A stretch of 64,000 nucleotides of DNA from Streptomyces spinosus (GTDB taxonomy: Bacteria > Actinomycetota > Actinomycetes > Streptomycetales > Streptomycetaceae), in assembly GCF_020400655.1 (NCBI RefSeq), contig NZ_JAINRC010000021.1, positions 103,853 to 167,852 on the forward strand, in the 5' to 3' direction. A program made the translations under genes and the position numbers. The notes beneath the pieces were generated by a model that searched no databases, had not been told where the DNA came from, and was given only the letters and a program-made list of their open reading frames with translations. Positions 1 through 8,264 of this stretch are shown one piece after another (position 1 is the stretch's first letter; the number at the start of each line of letters is the position of its first letter).

Positions 1-19
1 CGATACCTTGTCGGTATCG
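1..19. promoter_or_regulatory. Perfect palindrome upstream of LysR gene (probable operator)
   Basis: CGATACC-TTGTC-GGTATCG is a perfect 7-5-7 inverted repeat that ends 7 bases before the GTG of the LysR gene. It contains the T-N11-A layout known for LysR binding sites. A close relative (CGATAC-N6-GTATCG) lies at 33844-33861 in front of the second LysR gene, whose N-terminus is very similar. Autoregulation and control of a divergent gene outside the window are inferred. Confidence 0.65.
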
Positions 20-26
20 TTGCAGA

Positions 27-878
27 GTGGAGCTTCGGGTCTTGCGTTATTTCGTGGCGGTCGCCGAGGAACTCCACTTCGGCCGGGCCGCCGCCCGGCT
101 GCACATGAGCCAGCCGCCGCTGAGCCGGGCGATCAAGCAGTTGGAGGCCGACGTCGGGGCCCTGCTCTTCGTTCGCTCGCCGGCCGGCGTGACGCTCACC
201 GCGGTGGGCACGGTGCTGCTCGACGAGGCGAGGGCACTCCTCGACCACGCTGACCGCGTCCGGGTGCGCGTGAGCGCGGCGGCCGGTGCCGCGACCATCA
301 CCATCGGCATCCTGGGCGACGGCACCGATCCGGGAGTGGCCAGGCTGGCCGCGGCCTACCGCCGGCAGCACCCCGGTATCGACGTCCGTGTCCGCGACAC
401 CGATCTGACCGATCCGACCTGCGGGTTGCGTGCCGGACTGGTTGACGTGGCGCTGACCCGGGCGCCGTTCGACGAGACCGGCCTGACGGTGCGCGCACTG
501 CGGACCGATCCGGTCGGCGTGGTCGTGCGCGCTGACGATCCGCTGGCCCGTCGCGACAAGTTGCGACTGGCGGAACTGAGCGGTCGCCGCTGGTTCCAGT
601 TCCCGCCTGGCACCGACCCTCTCTGGCAGTCGTACTGGAACGGCGGCACGCCGCGCGAGGGCCCACAGGTGCGCGCCGTACAGGAATGTCTGCAGGCCGT
701 GCTGTGGAACGGCACGGTCGGTCTGGCCCCGCTCGGACACGACCTGCCCGCGGAGCTGGCCGTGGTGCCGCTGGTCGACATGCCTCCGAGCCGGGTGGTG
801 GCGGTGTGGAACGAGGGTGACGCCAACCCGTTGATCCGATCGTTCGTCGAGATCGCGACGACCGCGTACCGTCGCTGA
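27..878 (+). CDS. LysR-family transcriptional regulator
   Basis: This 283-residue protein has the normal length of a LysR regulator. The N-terminal 60 residues form the winged helix-turn-helix, with the family signature LHFGRAAARLHMSQPPLSRA, followed by a linker helix and an effector-binding domain from about residue 90. The N-terminus resembles that of the LysR protein at 32933-33814, so both belong to the CatR/BenM-like aromatic-catabolism branch. The GTG at 27 was chosen because the protein starts with the typical MELRVLRYF. There is no clear ribosome binding site, which fits a leaderless or very short-leader transcript starting inside the palindrome at 1-19. Its target is probably a divergent gene to the left of the window. 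The effector is unknown. Confidence 0.9.
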   Translation: MELRVLRYFVAVAEELHFGRAAARLHMSQPPLSRAIKQLEADVGALLFVRSPAGVTLTAVGTVLLDEARALLDHADRVRVRVSAAAGAATITIGILGDGTDPGVARLAAAYRRQHPGIDVRVRDTDLTDPTCGLRAGLVDVALTRAPFDETGLTVRALRTDPVGVVVRADDPLARRDKLRLAELSGRRWFQFPPGTDPLWQSYWNGGTPREGPQVRAVQECLQAVLWNGTVGLAPLGHDLPAELAVVPLVDMPPSRVVAVWNEGDANPLIRSFVEIATTAYRR

Positions 879-1137
879 GCTTCGGTGACCGGTGCGGTCG
901 CACTCGGGACCAAGGGTCGGGTTCTCGCGGTGGACTCCCCCGAGCCGGCCGAAGCGTTCAGCGTACGTCCGTGCACACCCCGGGGCTGTCCGTGTGGGCC
1001 GCTCGGGTGAACTGCGGGCCGATCCGGTACGGACGGGTGGCTTCCCGGTACAGATGCATGGGGCGCTCCATCGCGCGCCCGTTCCGATCGCCGGTGCGGC
1101 GCACTTGTGCCGAGCCGACGCGAAGGGAGCAAGACCA

Positions 1138-1668
1138 ATGCGCAAACGATCGGTGGCCGCCGCGCTCGCGGCGGTAGCGCTGTGCGGTACGGCCGCACCC
1201 CACGCATTCGCCCAGAAGCTCGCCGGCCAGGACTCGACGTTCCTGGTGCAGGTGCACCAGGGAAACCTCGCCGAGATCGCGGCGGGCCAGGACGCAGGCA
1301 GGCATGCCCGTACCGCGTGCGTCAAGCAGGTCGGCGCCGTACTGGTACGTGACCACACCAAGCTGGACGCGGATGTGAAGACACTGGCCGGCAAGCTGAA
1401 CGTGCGGCTGCCCGCCTCCCCGTCCGCGCAGCAGCAGAAGCAACTGGCCGCCGTGCAGGCCAAGGCCGGAACGTCGGCCTACGACAGGGCATGGCTCCAG
1501 GCTCAGGATGCCGGACACCGCCAGACACTCGCGCTGATCGACCAGGAGATCAAAGCGGGGAAGAACAGCCAGGTCGTGGCCGCTGCACGCAACGCCCGTC
1601 CGGTCGTGGTGATGCACCTGGACATGGTCCGCCAGGGCATCTGCCACATGCCCGCTCACACCGGCTGA
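1138..1668 (+). CDS. Secreted DUF4142-like protein
   Basis: The 176-residue product starts with MRKRS and a hydrophobic stretch ending in PHAFAQ, a classic Sec signal peptide with likely cleavage near residue 24-26. The mature part is helical and contains the hallmarks of DUF4142: a QDSTFLVQVHQGNLAEI start, a DHTKLDADVK segment and a later H-x-x-x-L-x-L helix. This is a ferritin-like four-helix fold of unknown function common in Streptomyces cell envelopes. The ATG at 1138 is preceded by GAAGGGAG at good spacing; longer in-frame starts upstream lack the signal peptide and were rejected. The gene is monocistronic, convergent with the MFS gene that ends at 1790. Confidence 0.8.
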   Translation: MRKRSVAAALAAVALCGTAAPHAFAQKLAGQDSTFLVQVHQGNLAEIAAGQDAGRHARTACVKQVGAVLVRDHTKLDADVKTLAGKLNVRLPASPSAQQQKQLAAVQAKAGTSAYDRAWLQAQDAGHRQTLALIDQEIKAGKNSQVVAAARNARPVVVMHLDMVRQGICHMPAHTG

Positions 1669-1773
1669 CCGGGGCCGACCGGCAGTGATCCGATCACCGT
1701 CGGCGTCGGCACCACGGCGTTGGGTTCCGCGGGCCCGGCCGGCAGCGGGCTGTCCGCCGTCGGCCGGGTCGGT

Positions 1774-1821
1774 GCCGAGTGGAGAGCTCTCAGGAAGACC
1801 GGAAACTCTCCGCCACTCGGC
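1774..1821. terminator. Possible hairpin between convergent genes
   Basis: GCCGAGTGG at 1774-1782 pairs with CCACTCGGC at 1813-1821 around a 30-base loop that contains the stop codon of the leftward MFS gene. The long loop and lack of a T tract make it only a weak candidate for a bidirectional terminator. Confidence 0.3.
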
Positions 1822-3001
1822 CGGCCTGTTCGACATTCGGGGTCGTTGGGCGTCGACGTCCGCCGGTGGCCCAGACGATCAGCGCGCAGGTCGCGAATCC
1901 GGCTCCGAGCAGGCTGGAGCCGGTCCAGCCGTGGGAGGTGAAGACCGAGGTGGTGGCGGCTGCGCCGAGGGCGGATCCGAGGGAGTAGAAGACCATGTAG
2001 CCGCCGATCACGCTGCTGGTGCGTTCCGGATGCGCGGTGGTGAGCAGGTGCTGGTTGCTCACGTGTACGACCTGGACCGCGAAGTCGAGCACCACGATGC
2101 CGGTGAGGAGCAGCCACAGCGACCAGGGCAGTTGCGCGGTCGCGGCCCAGGAGAGGATCAGCAGAGTCAGCGCGTAGCCGCTGATCGGGACGGCTCGTCC
2201 CGCGTCCGCCCACCGTCCCGCACGCGCCGCGCCCAGTGCGCCGGCGAGTCCGGCGACGCCGAACAGGCCGATCTGGCTTTCGCTCAGGTGCCATGGTGTG
2301 TCCGCCAGTGGCAGGGACAGGCCGCTCCAGAGGGTGCCGAACGATGCGAACAGGAAGAATGCGATCAGGCCGCGTGTCAGGAGGAGACGCTGCCCGAACA
2401 GTCCGCCGAGCGAGACGAGGGCCTGGCGGTAGCCGGCAGGGGGGCGGGAGGTGTCTTCGGGTGGCAGCGCGCGCAGGACAAGTGGGGCGAGTGCGAGCGC
2501 GAGCGCGGCGAGCACGGTGTACACGCTGCGCCAGCCCCATACTTGTGCGAGCACTCCGGTGACGACCCGGGCTCCCAGGATGCCCACCACGACGCCCGAG
2601 GTGACGACTCCGATGTTCCGCCCCCGTTCAGCGGGCGGGGAGACCGATGCCGCGTAGGCCACCGTGGTTTGCACCACGACTGCGAACATCCCGGCCAGCG
2701 CGAGCCCCGCGAAGGCCGTCCACGCGGCGGGAGCCGCGGCCGTCAGGGCCAGGCCCGCCGCGGTGATCACCAGGTGGACCGCGATGAGCCGGTGCCGGTG
2801 GGAGACGACGTCGCCGAGCGGCACCAGCAGCACCAGGCCGGCCAGGTAGCCGAACTGGCCCGTCGAGACGATCCACCCGGCGTGTTCCGCCGGCACACCG
2901 AGGCTGGCCCCCATGGGCCCCAGCACCGTTTGCGCGGCGTAGATGCTCGCTACCGCGACACCGCACACGGTCGCGAGGAGTAACCGTCGCCAGACGTCCA
3001 T
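1790..3001 (-). CDS. MFS exporter, drug-resistance type
   Basis: The 403-residue protein has about twelve hydrophobic segments typical of the major facilitator superfamily. The first half carries GYLAGLVLLVPLGDVVSHRHR, which matches the loop 2-3 motif G-x-x-x-D-x-x-x-R-R that couples proton flux to transport. It is close to YfcJ/AraJ-like sugar or drug efflux proteins. The start at 3001 (MDVWRRLLLA) was chosen because GGGAGT lies just upstream and the additional N-terminal 29 residues of the longer reading frame are not membrane-like. It is divergent from the HxlR regulator at 3100, separated by 98 bases containing a palindrome, so the regulator probably represses it in the absence of a toxic ligand. 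The substrate is unknown. Confidence 0.85.
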   Translation of the reverse strand: MDVWRRLLLATVCGVAVASIYAAQTVLGPMGASLGVPAEHAGWIVSTGQFGYLAGLVLLVPLGDVVSHRHRLIAVHLVITAAGLALTAAAPAAWTAFAGLALAGMFAVVVQTTVAYAASVSPPAERGRNIGVVTSGVVVGILGARVVTGVLAQVWGWRSVYTVLAALALALAPLVLRALPPEDTSRPPAGYRQALVSLGGLFGQRLLLTRGLIAFFLFASFGTLWSGLSLPLADTPWHLSESQIGLFGVAGLAGALGAARAGRWADAGRAVPISGYALTLLILSWAATAQLPWSLWLLLTGIVVLDFAVQVVHVSNQHLLTTAHPERTSSVIGGYMVFYSLGSALGAAATTSVFTSHGWTGSSLLGAGFATCALIVWATGGRRRPTTPNVEQAGRVAESFRSS

Positions 3002-3041
3002 CGCACTCCCAACAAAATGAGCGGCGAATGAGTAGCAGAAT

Positions 3042-3052
3042 GAAACTGTTTC
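3042..3052. promoter_or_regulatory. GAAAC-T-GTTTC palindrome between MFS and HxlR genes
   Basis: A perfect 5-1-5 inverted repeat sits in an AT-richer pocket of the 98-base divergent intergenic region. The position fits an operator for the HxlR dimer controlling both genes; binding is inferred. Confidence 0.5.
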
Positions 3053-3099
3053 GACCGTAGGGCATGATGGTCTCGATTCGCAACTCATCGGGAGGTGTC

Positions 3100-3600
3100 A
3101 TGACGCGCCCCTCCGCGGCCGCTCCGAAGCCCGCCTGGACGGATCCGGACTGCCCCGTGGCCCGCACCCTCGACCTCGTCGGTGACCGGTGGAGTCTGCT
3201 GGTGATCCGGGACGCGATGGACGGCGCGCGGTCTTTCACCGAGTTCCAGCGGCGGACCGGCGTCGCGCGCAACATCCTCAGCGACCGTCTGCGCAGGCTC
3301 ATCGCGCACGGGGTGCTCGCCCAGGAGACCGCGCCCTCGGGCCGCCGCCTGCAGTACGTGCTCACCGACGCCGGCCGCGACCTCTTCCCCGTCCTGCTCA
3401 CCATGCGCCAGTGGGGGGAACGCCACGCCTTCGAGCCGGGTGAACCCCGCTCCACACTGGTCGACGAGCACGGCGCCCGCGTGCCGGACCTCAAACCGAC
3501 CGGCGCCGACGGGGCTCCCATCGACGCCGGCACCACTCACGTGCGGAAGACCGAGGACGGAAGTTCACCAGAACTGGCGGAGGTTGAAGCTCCGCAGTGA
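3100..3600 (+). CDS. HxlR-family transcriptional regulator
   Basis: The 166-residue protein has the HxlR winged-helix signature: a Cys in DPDCPVARTLDLVGDRWSLL, the IRDAMDGARSFTEFQRRTG segment, and NILSDRLRRLIAHGVL as recognition region. HxlR proteins act as dimers and often sense electrophiles or quinones through a Cys near the N-terminus, which is present here. The ATG at 3100 is preceded by GGGAGG and was preferred over the in-frame ATG at 3064. It is longer than the usual 110-130 residues because of a hydrophilic C-terminal tail of about 45 residues. The last 36 bases overlap the end of the convergent gene 3565-4857. Confidence 0.88.
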   Translation: MTRPSAAAPKPAWTDPDCPVARTLDLVGDRWSLLVIRDAMDGARSFTEFQRRTGVARNILSDRLRRLIAHGVLAQETAPSGRRLQYVLTDAGRDLFPVLLTMRQWGERHAFEPGEPRSTLVDEHGARVPDLKPTGADGAPIDAGTTHVRKTEDGSSPELAEVEAPQ

Positions 3601-4857
3601 GACGTGGCTCGCGGGCTCGGTCGAACTCCTGGCGTAGAGCAGCGGCATGGCCGTCCTGGGCGTCCCGTACGCGGCGTTCCACGCCAGCCACTGGTACGCG
3701 TCCCATCCTCGCTCCATGCCGATTCCCACGCCGTTCTTCGCCAACGTGGCCAGGGCCAGGCGGTGGTGGAAGGCGACGTCGTACCGGGCCCGGACCTGAA
3801 GCGGTTGCCGCTGGTGCCGGTCGAACCACTGGAGCGCCGAGACACCGCGCTCACTGGGTTCGTCGGAGTCCTTGTGCAGCCTGATCAGGCGGTCGACGTC
3901 GAGCGGCTCGTCCCGCATGAACCGCGCCATCTTGCCCTTCGCCGCCTCGACGGCCGCGTCCAGTGTCCCTCCGGTTCGCCATCGCGGCTGGGCGGGCGCG
4001 CCGGACCAGTCGGGGCCGAACGCCTCGTCCATGTCGCGCTCGACCAGCTCGCTGAAGGGATCGAGCGGGGTGAAGCGGAATTCCGTGTCCGAGACGGCGT
4101 TGTGCCGCGCCAGCACCGACCGGATGTCGTCCGCGTGCTGATCGAGGATGCGCAGCAGGTCCTCCACCCTCCCTTCGCTCGCGTAGCGCGTGAAGACGAG
4201 CGAGTTGACCGTGCTCGCGGCCCGGTCGGTCGCCGTCTGCTGGGACACGTTGACCGTGCGTCTCCCGGCGAGCGAGTTGTCCAGCAGCGCTCCGACGAAC
4301 GCCACCATGCGGCCGGCGCCCGTCGGGCTGACGTGCTCGGGGAGAACCGGGTCGCTCACACCGGCCCGGTGTGCGCACAGCCCGATCTCGACGTCGAGGG
4401 CCGGCCTGTCCTCCAGCAGCGCCGAGAGGAACCGCGCTCCGTCCAGGTAGCGGTTCGCCTCGGGGTTGAACGTCTCGCTGCGCCGGCTGAAGCGGAAGCC
4501 GGCGATCATGGTGGGGACCAGCGCCAGCATGCGCGGCACGGTGAGGGTGCTCCGGTCGGCCTTCGGGAGCCGGTCCAGCAGCTCCCTCGCCTTGATGATC
4601 TCCTGCCGCGCGGCGACCTGACCGCTCCCGGCGTAGATCGTGGCGGCGATCGCCGTCTCCCACCGGCGCGGCCGTTTGAGCGCCAGCGGATGGATCTGCG
4701 CCATGGCGTCCGGGGAGGGGGGCTCGACGTCGGCCCGTTCCGCGTCTCCGCGGACGCGGCACAGCTCCGCCAGTTCCCGCACGTCGATCCTCGCGCCGTT
4801 GTAGCGGCTGAGCGTCTGCGACCGCGAGTAGTCCCAGAACGTCATCTCATCGGCCAT
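3565..4857 (-). CDS. Hypothetical protein, last gene of the radical SAM operon
   Basis: I do not recognise this 430-residue protein. It is soluble, charged and predicted mostly helical, with no signal peptide or membrane segment. It begins MADEMTFWDYSRSQTL and ends with an aromatic-rich block that includes YQWLAWNAAYGTPRTAMPLL and finishes RQFW. It overlaps the preceding MFS gene by 11 bases, so it is translationally coupled to it and belongs to the operon of the cobalamin radical SAM enzyme. Its 3-prime end overlaps the convergent HxlR gene by 36 bases. The operon position suggests a biosynthetic, immunity or cargo-binding role, but the sequence itself gives no function. Confidence 0.75.
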   Translation of the reverse strand: MADEMTFWDYSRSQTLSRYNGARIDVRELAELCRVRGDAERADVEPPSPDAMAQIHPLALKRPRRWETAIAATIYAGSGQVAARQEIIKARELLDRLPKADRSTLTVPRMLALVPTMIAGFRFSRRSETFNPEANRYLDGARFLSALLEDRPALDVEIGLCAHRAGVSDPVLPEHVSPTGAGRMVAFVGALLDNSLAGRRTVNVSQQTATDRAASTVNSLVFTRYASEGRVEDLLRILDQHADDIRSVLARHNAVSDTEFRFTPLDPFSELVERDMDEAFGPDWSGAPAQPRWRTGGTLDAAVEAAKGKMARFMRDEPLDVDRLIRLHKDSDEPSERGVSALQWFDRHQRQPLQVRARYDVAFHHRLALATLAKNGVGIGMERGWDAYQWLAWNAAYGTPRTAMPLLYARSSTEPASHVSLRSFNLRQFW

Positions 4858-6232
4858 CGGTTCGTTCTTTCCGCTCGTCGTCTGGTTCGGATGCCTGCCG
4901 CCGGCGCAGACCGGGTGCGGCCGCGGCCGGTCGTGCCCAGTGCCCGGCTCCGTCCCGGTCCGGGACGACCGGGCCGACGGCGCGGCGGACGGCGGCCAGC
5001 GCGCCGGTGGCCGCCGCCGACCCGGTGGCCAGCAGGACCCACGGCCACCAGGGGCCCAGAGCCAGCGCCCAGGTCAGGACCGACGGGGCGATCGCGGAGC
5101 CGACTCCCCAGGACAGCTGGTGCAGACCCAGGTGCCGGCCGGGCCTGTCCTCGGGTGCCATGCGGACGGCGACGGCGTCGCTGGTGGGGGCGTGGAGCAG
5201 TTCCGCCGACGTGAACACCAGCACGGCGGCCGCGAGCAGGGGTGGTACCGCCGTCCCCGGCAGCCCGCTCGCCGCGCCGAACAGTACGGCCGCCGCACAC
5301 CACAGCACGGCCGCCCACTGGAGGGTGCGCAGGTACTCACGCCGCTCCAGGTACCGCACCACCAGGGTCTGGCCTGCCGTCACCAGGACGGTGTTCAGGG
5401 CGAACACCGCGCCGACGACCCAGGAGGGCTGGTGGAGCTGCTGGACGACGTAGAGCGGTACGAGCACCGGAAGCGCCACGCAGACCAGCACGAGCAGCGT
5501 GTTGGCCGCCACCATCGTGACGTACGCGCGGTCGGGCCGGGGCGCGGCCGGACGGGGCCCGGACACGGTTGGACGGGTCCCGGGCGCGGCCGGTGCCGGG
5601 TCGGCGGGCGGGCGCCGGGCGGTGACCAGCAGAGGGGTGAGCAACGCCGTGGCGAGGACGTAGCTGGCCGCGTTCCCGGCCATGACCAGCCGCAGGCCGG
5701 TAAGGCCCCACCCGGCCAGGAATCCCGCCGCGAGTCCGCCGGCCGCCAGCCCGATGTTGCGCAGGGTGCGTTCGAGGCCGTACCAGCGGATCAACTCGCC
5801 GGGTCGGCAGCGACGGGCGAGGAACGCCCGGTTGGCCGGCCAGAACAGGTTGTCCCCCAGTGCCGCGAGCGTGGCCATCACCAGCACCATCGGCGGTGAG
5901 CCCGCCGTCAGGTAGCCGAGGAAGGCCGTCGCGCGCAGCACGTGGGCCGCCTGGACGAGACGGCCCGGGCCCCATCGGTCGAGCAGCGGCCCGGACAGCG
6001 GTCCCGCTGCCAGGGCGATGACCCCGGCCACCGTCAGGAGCGTTCCGGCGGTGGCCGCCGTCATGCGGTCCTGCCGGGTCAGGTAGAGAAGCAGGAAGGG
6101 CACGGCCAGTCCGCTGCCCGTGCTGTCGACCACGACGGCGGCGAGCAGGAGCCGCTGACCGCCGAGCCGGGGCAGACCGAGCACCGTGCTCATCCGGCCC
6201 GGCCGCGGCGGCGCCGACGGTGCGGTGCTCAT
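4847..6232 (-). CDS. MFS transporter
   Basis: The 461-residue protein has the twelve-segment MFS layout, with a DRWGPGRLVQ loop after the second segment and a long charged central loop of about 40 residues (prolines and arginines near residues 205-240). ATG at 6232 is preceded by GGGAGG and overlaps the TGA of the small ORF 6229-6498 (ATGA), so it was chosen with confidence. The stop lies inside the next gene (11-base overlap). In this operon it most likely exports the product of the radical SAM pathway or confers self-resistance. The substrate is unknown. Confidence 0.85.
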   Translation of the reverse strand: MSTAPSAPPRPGRMSTVLGLPRLGGQRLLLAAVVVDSTGSGLAVPFLLLYLTRQDRMTAATAGTLLTVAGVIALAAGPLSGPLLDRWGPGRLVQAAHVLRATAFLGYLTAGSPPMVLVMATLAALGDNLFWPANRAFLARRCRPGELIRWYGLERTLRNIGLAAGGLAAGFLAGWGLTGLRLVMAGNAASYVLATALLTPLLVTARRPPADPAPAAPGTRPTVSGPRPAAPRPDRAYVTMVAANTLLVLVCVALPVLVPLYVVQQLHQPSWVVGAVFALNTVLVTAGQTLVVRYLERREYLRTLQWAAVLWCAAAVLFGAASGLPGTAVPPLLAAAVLVFTSAELLHAPTSDAVAVRMAPEDRPGRHLGLHQLSWGVGSAIAPSVLTWALALGPWWPWVLLATGSAAATGALAAVRRAVGPVVPDRDGAGHWARPAAAAPGLRRRQASEPDDERKERTDGR

Positions 6233-6498
6233 CGCTGCGCGACCTCCCGGCGCCGGCGCAGCGGGGCGGCCGACGGCGCTCCGTCGTGGTACCGGCGCAC
6301 CGTGGTCACTACCGGGTCGGCGAGGCCGCCGGGCCGGCCGGACCGTTCTCCGCCGGATCGTCCTGCGCGCAGCTGTCGCCCGCCGTGCCGTCGCCCGGCA
6401 GTCGGTCGCCGCGCGGCCCGTTCTCCCCGGGCTCGGCGGGCCGGTGGGGCGGTGGTGGGCTGGGGCCGGCGGGGGCTGGGGGGTGCCGTGCCCGTCAC
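6229..6498 (-). CDS. Small Arg/Pro-rich ORF between radical SAM and MFS genes
   Basis: This 89-codon frame starts with GTG at 6498, overlapping the TGA of the radical SAM gene (GTGA), and stops with TGA at 6229, overlapping the ATG of the MFS gene (ATGA). Both junctions are the classical translational-coupling overlaps, which is the main evidence that it is a gene and not a spacer. The product is rich in Arg, Pro, Ala and Gly (it starts MTGTAPPSPRRPQPTT and ends RRRREVAQR) with a short hydrophobic/aromatic segment LADPVVTTVRRYHDG near residues 60-74. No known domain was recognised. A role as a peptide substrate or a small partner of the radical SAM enzyme is possible but is only inference; without homologues it could also be a non-coding spacer. 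Confidence 0.5.
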   Translation of the reverse strand: MTGTAPPSPRRPQPTTAPPARRARGERAARRPTAGRRHGGRQLRAGRSGGERSGRPGGLADPVVTTVRRYHDGAPSAAPLRRRREVAQR

Positions 6499-7763
6499 AG
6501 CGCCGCCATGGCGTTGCCGAGGTAGTTGGGCAGCCGTACCAACTGGTCCCAGAGTTCGTTCAGGTCCACGGGGTAGCTCTCCCGGTAGCGCCGGGTCACG
6601 GCCTCCACCTCGGCCCAGGTGCGTGGCATCCGGCCGTCGTTGTAGCGGGGCGCCAGCTGCTCGTACAGCTTGGTGCCGGGACGCAGGAAAAGCTGGTTGA
6701 GCCCGAAGTAGCCGGGCAGGTCGGCCGCCCATCGCAGCAGCTCGCCGTTCTGGCAGGCGGTGTCGTCGGGCAGCCCGATGAGGAGGAAGGCGAACGGGGT
6801 GATCCCGGCGTCCTGGAGCTTGCGCACCGCCGCGTTGGTGACGCCGGGCTTGACCCGCTTGCCCACCGGTGTGTCGGCGATCCCCGGGGACTCGGCGCCG
6901 AGCCACATGCCCTTGCAGCCGGCCGCCGCCCACTGCTCCACGTCCGTGCGCAGCACCACCTCGGCCCGGCTCTGGCCCGTCCAGCCGAGGCCCTGCCCGG
7001 TCAGGCCCTGGCACAGGTCCTTGTAGAAGGTGGGGTGGAGTCCGAAGACGTAGTCGAGGAAGAAGACGAAGTCGACGCCGCGTTCTCGCATGGCCGCGAT
7101 CTCGGCCAGGGTGCGCTCCACGGGCTGCGGGCGCATGCGGGTGCCGAACGGCAGATGGCAGAAGGTGCACCCGTAGGTGCAGCCGCGCACTCCCAGCACC
7201 ATGCCGCACGAGCCTCGGCGCACCTGTCCGTCCATGAACACCTCGGCGGTGTACGAGGTCAGGTCGAACAGGTCGTAGGCGGGCAACGGCCACTGTTCGG
7301 GCGCGAGTTGCGGGTAGCTGTCCACCAGGGGCAGTACCGGCAGCCCGGGCCGGCCGGCGACCAGGTCGCGCACCGCCTGTACGGCGGCGGAGTCGGCCTC
7401 GCCGCGCGCGACGAAGTCGACTCCCAGTTCCTCGCGGGTGGCCTCGGGCAGGTGGGTGGCGTGCGGTCCGCAGGCGAGCACCGTCGCCCGCGGCCACTGC
7501 CGGCGGACCTGGTCCACCAGCGCCCGGACGGGATGCAGCACGAGCGGATAGCACTGCGCGCGGTCGGCGATGGCGGTCACGACGACCACGATGTCGGGGT
7601 CCGGGCCGGTGTCGGGCGGGGTGTCGGCAAGCCGGTTGTCCCAGACGGACACGCCGATGCCTTCGGCGCGCAGGGCGGCGCAGGCGTTGGCCACGTCGAG
7701 GGGCAGCTGAAGGAAGTCGCGCTCGAATTCGTCGTCGGGAATGGCGAAACAGACCTGGGTCAT
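6495..7763 (-). CDS. Cobalamin-binding radical SAM enzyme
   Basis: The 422-residue protein has the class layout of B12-dependent radical SAM enzymes. An N-terminal Rossmann-like B12-binding region (about residues 1-150, including VLACGPHATHLPE) is followed by a radical SAM core with Cys195, Cys199 and Cys202 in CTYGCTFC, the Cx3Cx2C motif that holds the 4Fe-4S cluster. Downstream are GAESPG, GIT-PFAFLLIGLPDD and a C-terminal helical extension. Family members perform methylations of unactivated carbon or phosphorus, or ring rearrangements, producing SAH when they methylate. It is the first gene of the leftward operon and lies about 1.4 kb from the divergent SAHH-like gene. The ATG at 7763 gives the natural MTQVCFAIPDD start. 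The substrate is unknown. Confidence 0.88.
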   Translation of the reverse strand: MTQVCFAIPDDEFERDFLQLPLDVANACAALRAEGIGVSVWDNRLADTPPDTGPDPDIVVVVTAIADRAQCYPLVLHPVRALVDQVRRQWPRATVLACGPHATHLPEATREELGVDFVARGEADSAAVQAVRDLVAGRPGLPVLPLVDSYPQLAPEQWPLPAYDLFDLTSYTAEVFMDGQVRRGSCGMVLGVRGCTYGCTFCHLPFGTRMRPQPVERTLAEIAAMRERGVDFVFFLDYVFGLHPTFYKDLCQGLTGQGLGWTGQSRAEVVLRTDVEQWAAAGCKGMWLGAESPGIADTPVGKRVKPGVTNAAVRKLQDAGITPFAFLLIGLPDDTACQNGELLRWAADLPGYFGLNQLFLRPGTKLYEQLAPRYNDGRMPRTWAEVEAVTRRYRESYPVDLNELWDQLVRLPNYLGNAMAAL

Positions 7764-8216
7764 CGGGGACTCCCGGGCGAGGTCATGGGCGCGGGCGGCA
7801 GGGGCCTGGAGGGCGTGGGTGATGGACCCGGTCGCCCTCGGCGCCGCCGCGGTCGCGCCGGCGGGTGTGCGGGGGAAGCGGAGGTGAGCGTCGTGGTGCG
7901 GGGGTCCGCCGGCACTCCGGTGTGCGCGGACCTGTGGCCGTACGGCGAGGGCGCCGGGCCGCCGGCCCCGGGCCGGTCGACCTGGCCTGCCGGTTCACCC
8001 GGCCTTGCCGGGGGCGGGTGGGCGGTGGTCACGGTGCGTTGGCGGGCGGGCGGCTGCCCGACCGCGCGGGCGGTGCGACGGGCCGGACGGGCGGTGCGAC
8101 GGGCCGGACGGGCCGCGGTGTCCGGGCGGTCGTTGCCGGGGTCCGGCCCGTGAGCCGGTCCGCGCGGTCGCCCCGGCAGCGGGACGGGCGTACGGAGTCC
8201 CCGTGCGCCGAGGGGT
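7764..8216. other. Non-coding stretch upstream of the radical SAM gene
   Basis: No reading frame here shows a convincing start, ribosome binding site or recognisable protein. It holds a 21-base tandem repeat (8070-8110). If the left copy of the duplicated promoter at 8262-8366 drives the radical SAM operon, this would be an unusually long 5-prime leader of about 450 bases. Confidence 0.5.
8070..8110. repeat. Two tandem 21-base repeats
   Basis: The unit GCGGTGCGACGGGCCGGACG occurs at 8070 and again at 8091 with a period of exactly 21 bases, in the leader region of the radical SAM operon. Two helical turns of spacing would suit a DNA-binding protein, but replication slippage in GC-rich DNA explains it equally well. 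Confidence 0.6.
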
Positions 8217-8264
8217 TCACCGCCGCTGAAGGGGCCGTGCCGGCGGTGTCGAACTCCACGCCAT
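8217..8264 (-). CDS. 15-residue leader-peptide-like ORF
   Basis: ATG at 8264 follows a GAAGAGG ribosome binding site inside a block that is almost identical, in inverted orientation, to the start region of the SAHH-like gene at 9107-9150. The frame reads MAWSSTPPARPLQRR and then stops. The sequence diverges from the SAHH-like protein after the second codon. It may be a leader peptide in front of the radical SAM gene, or just the truncated remnant of the duplicated gene start. Confidence 0.35.
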   Translation of the reverse strand: MAWSSTPPARPLQRR

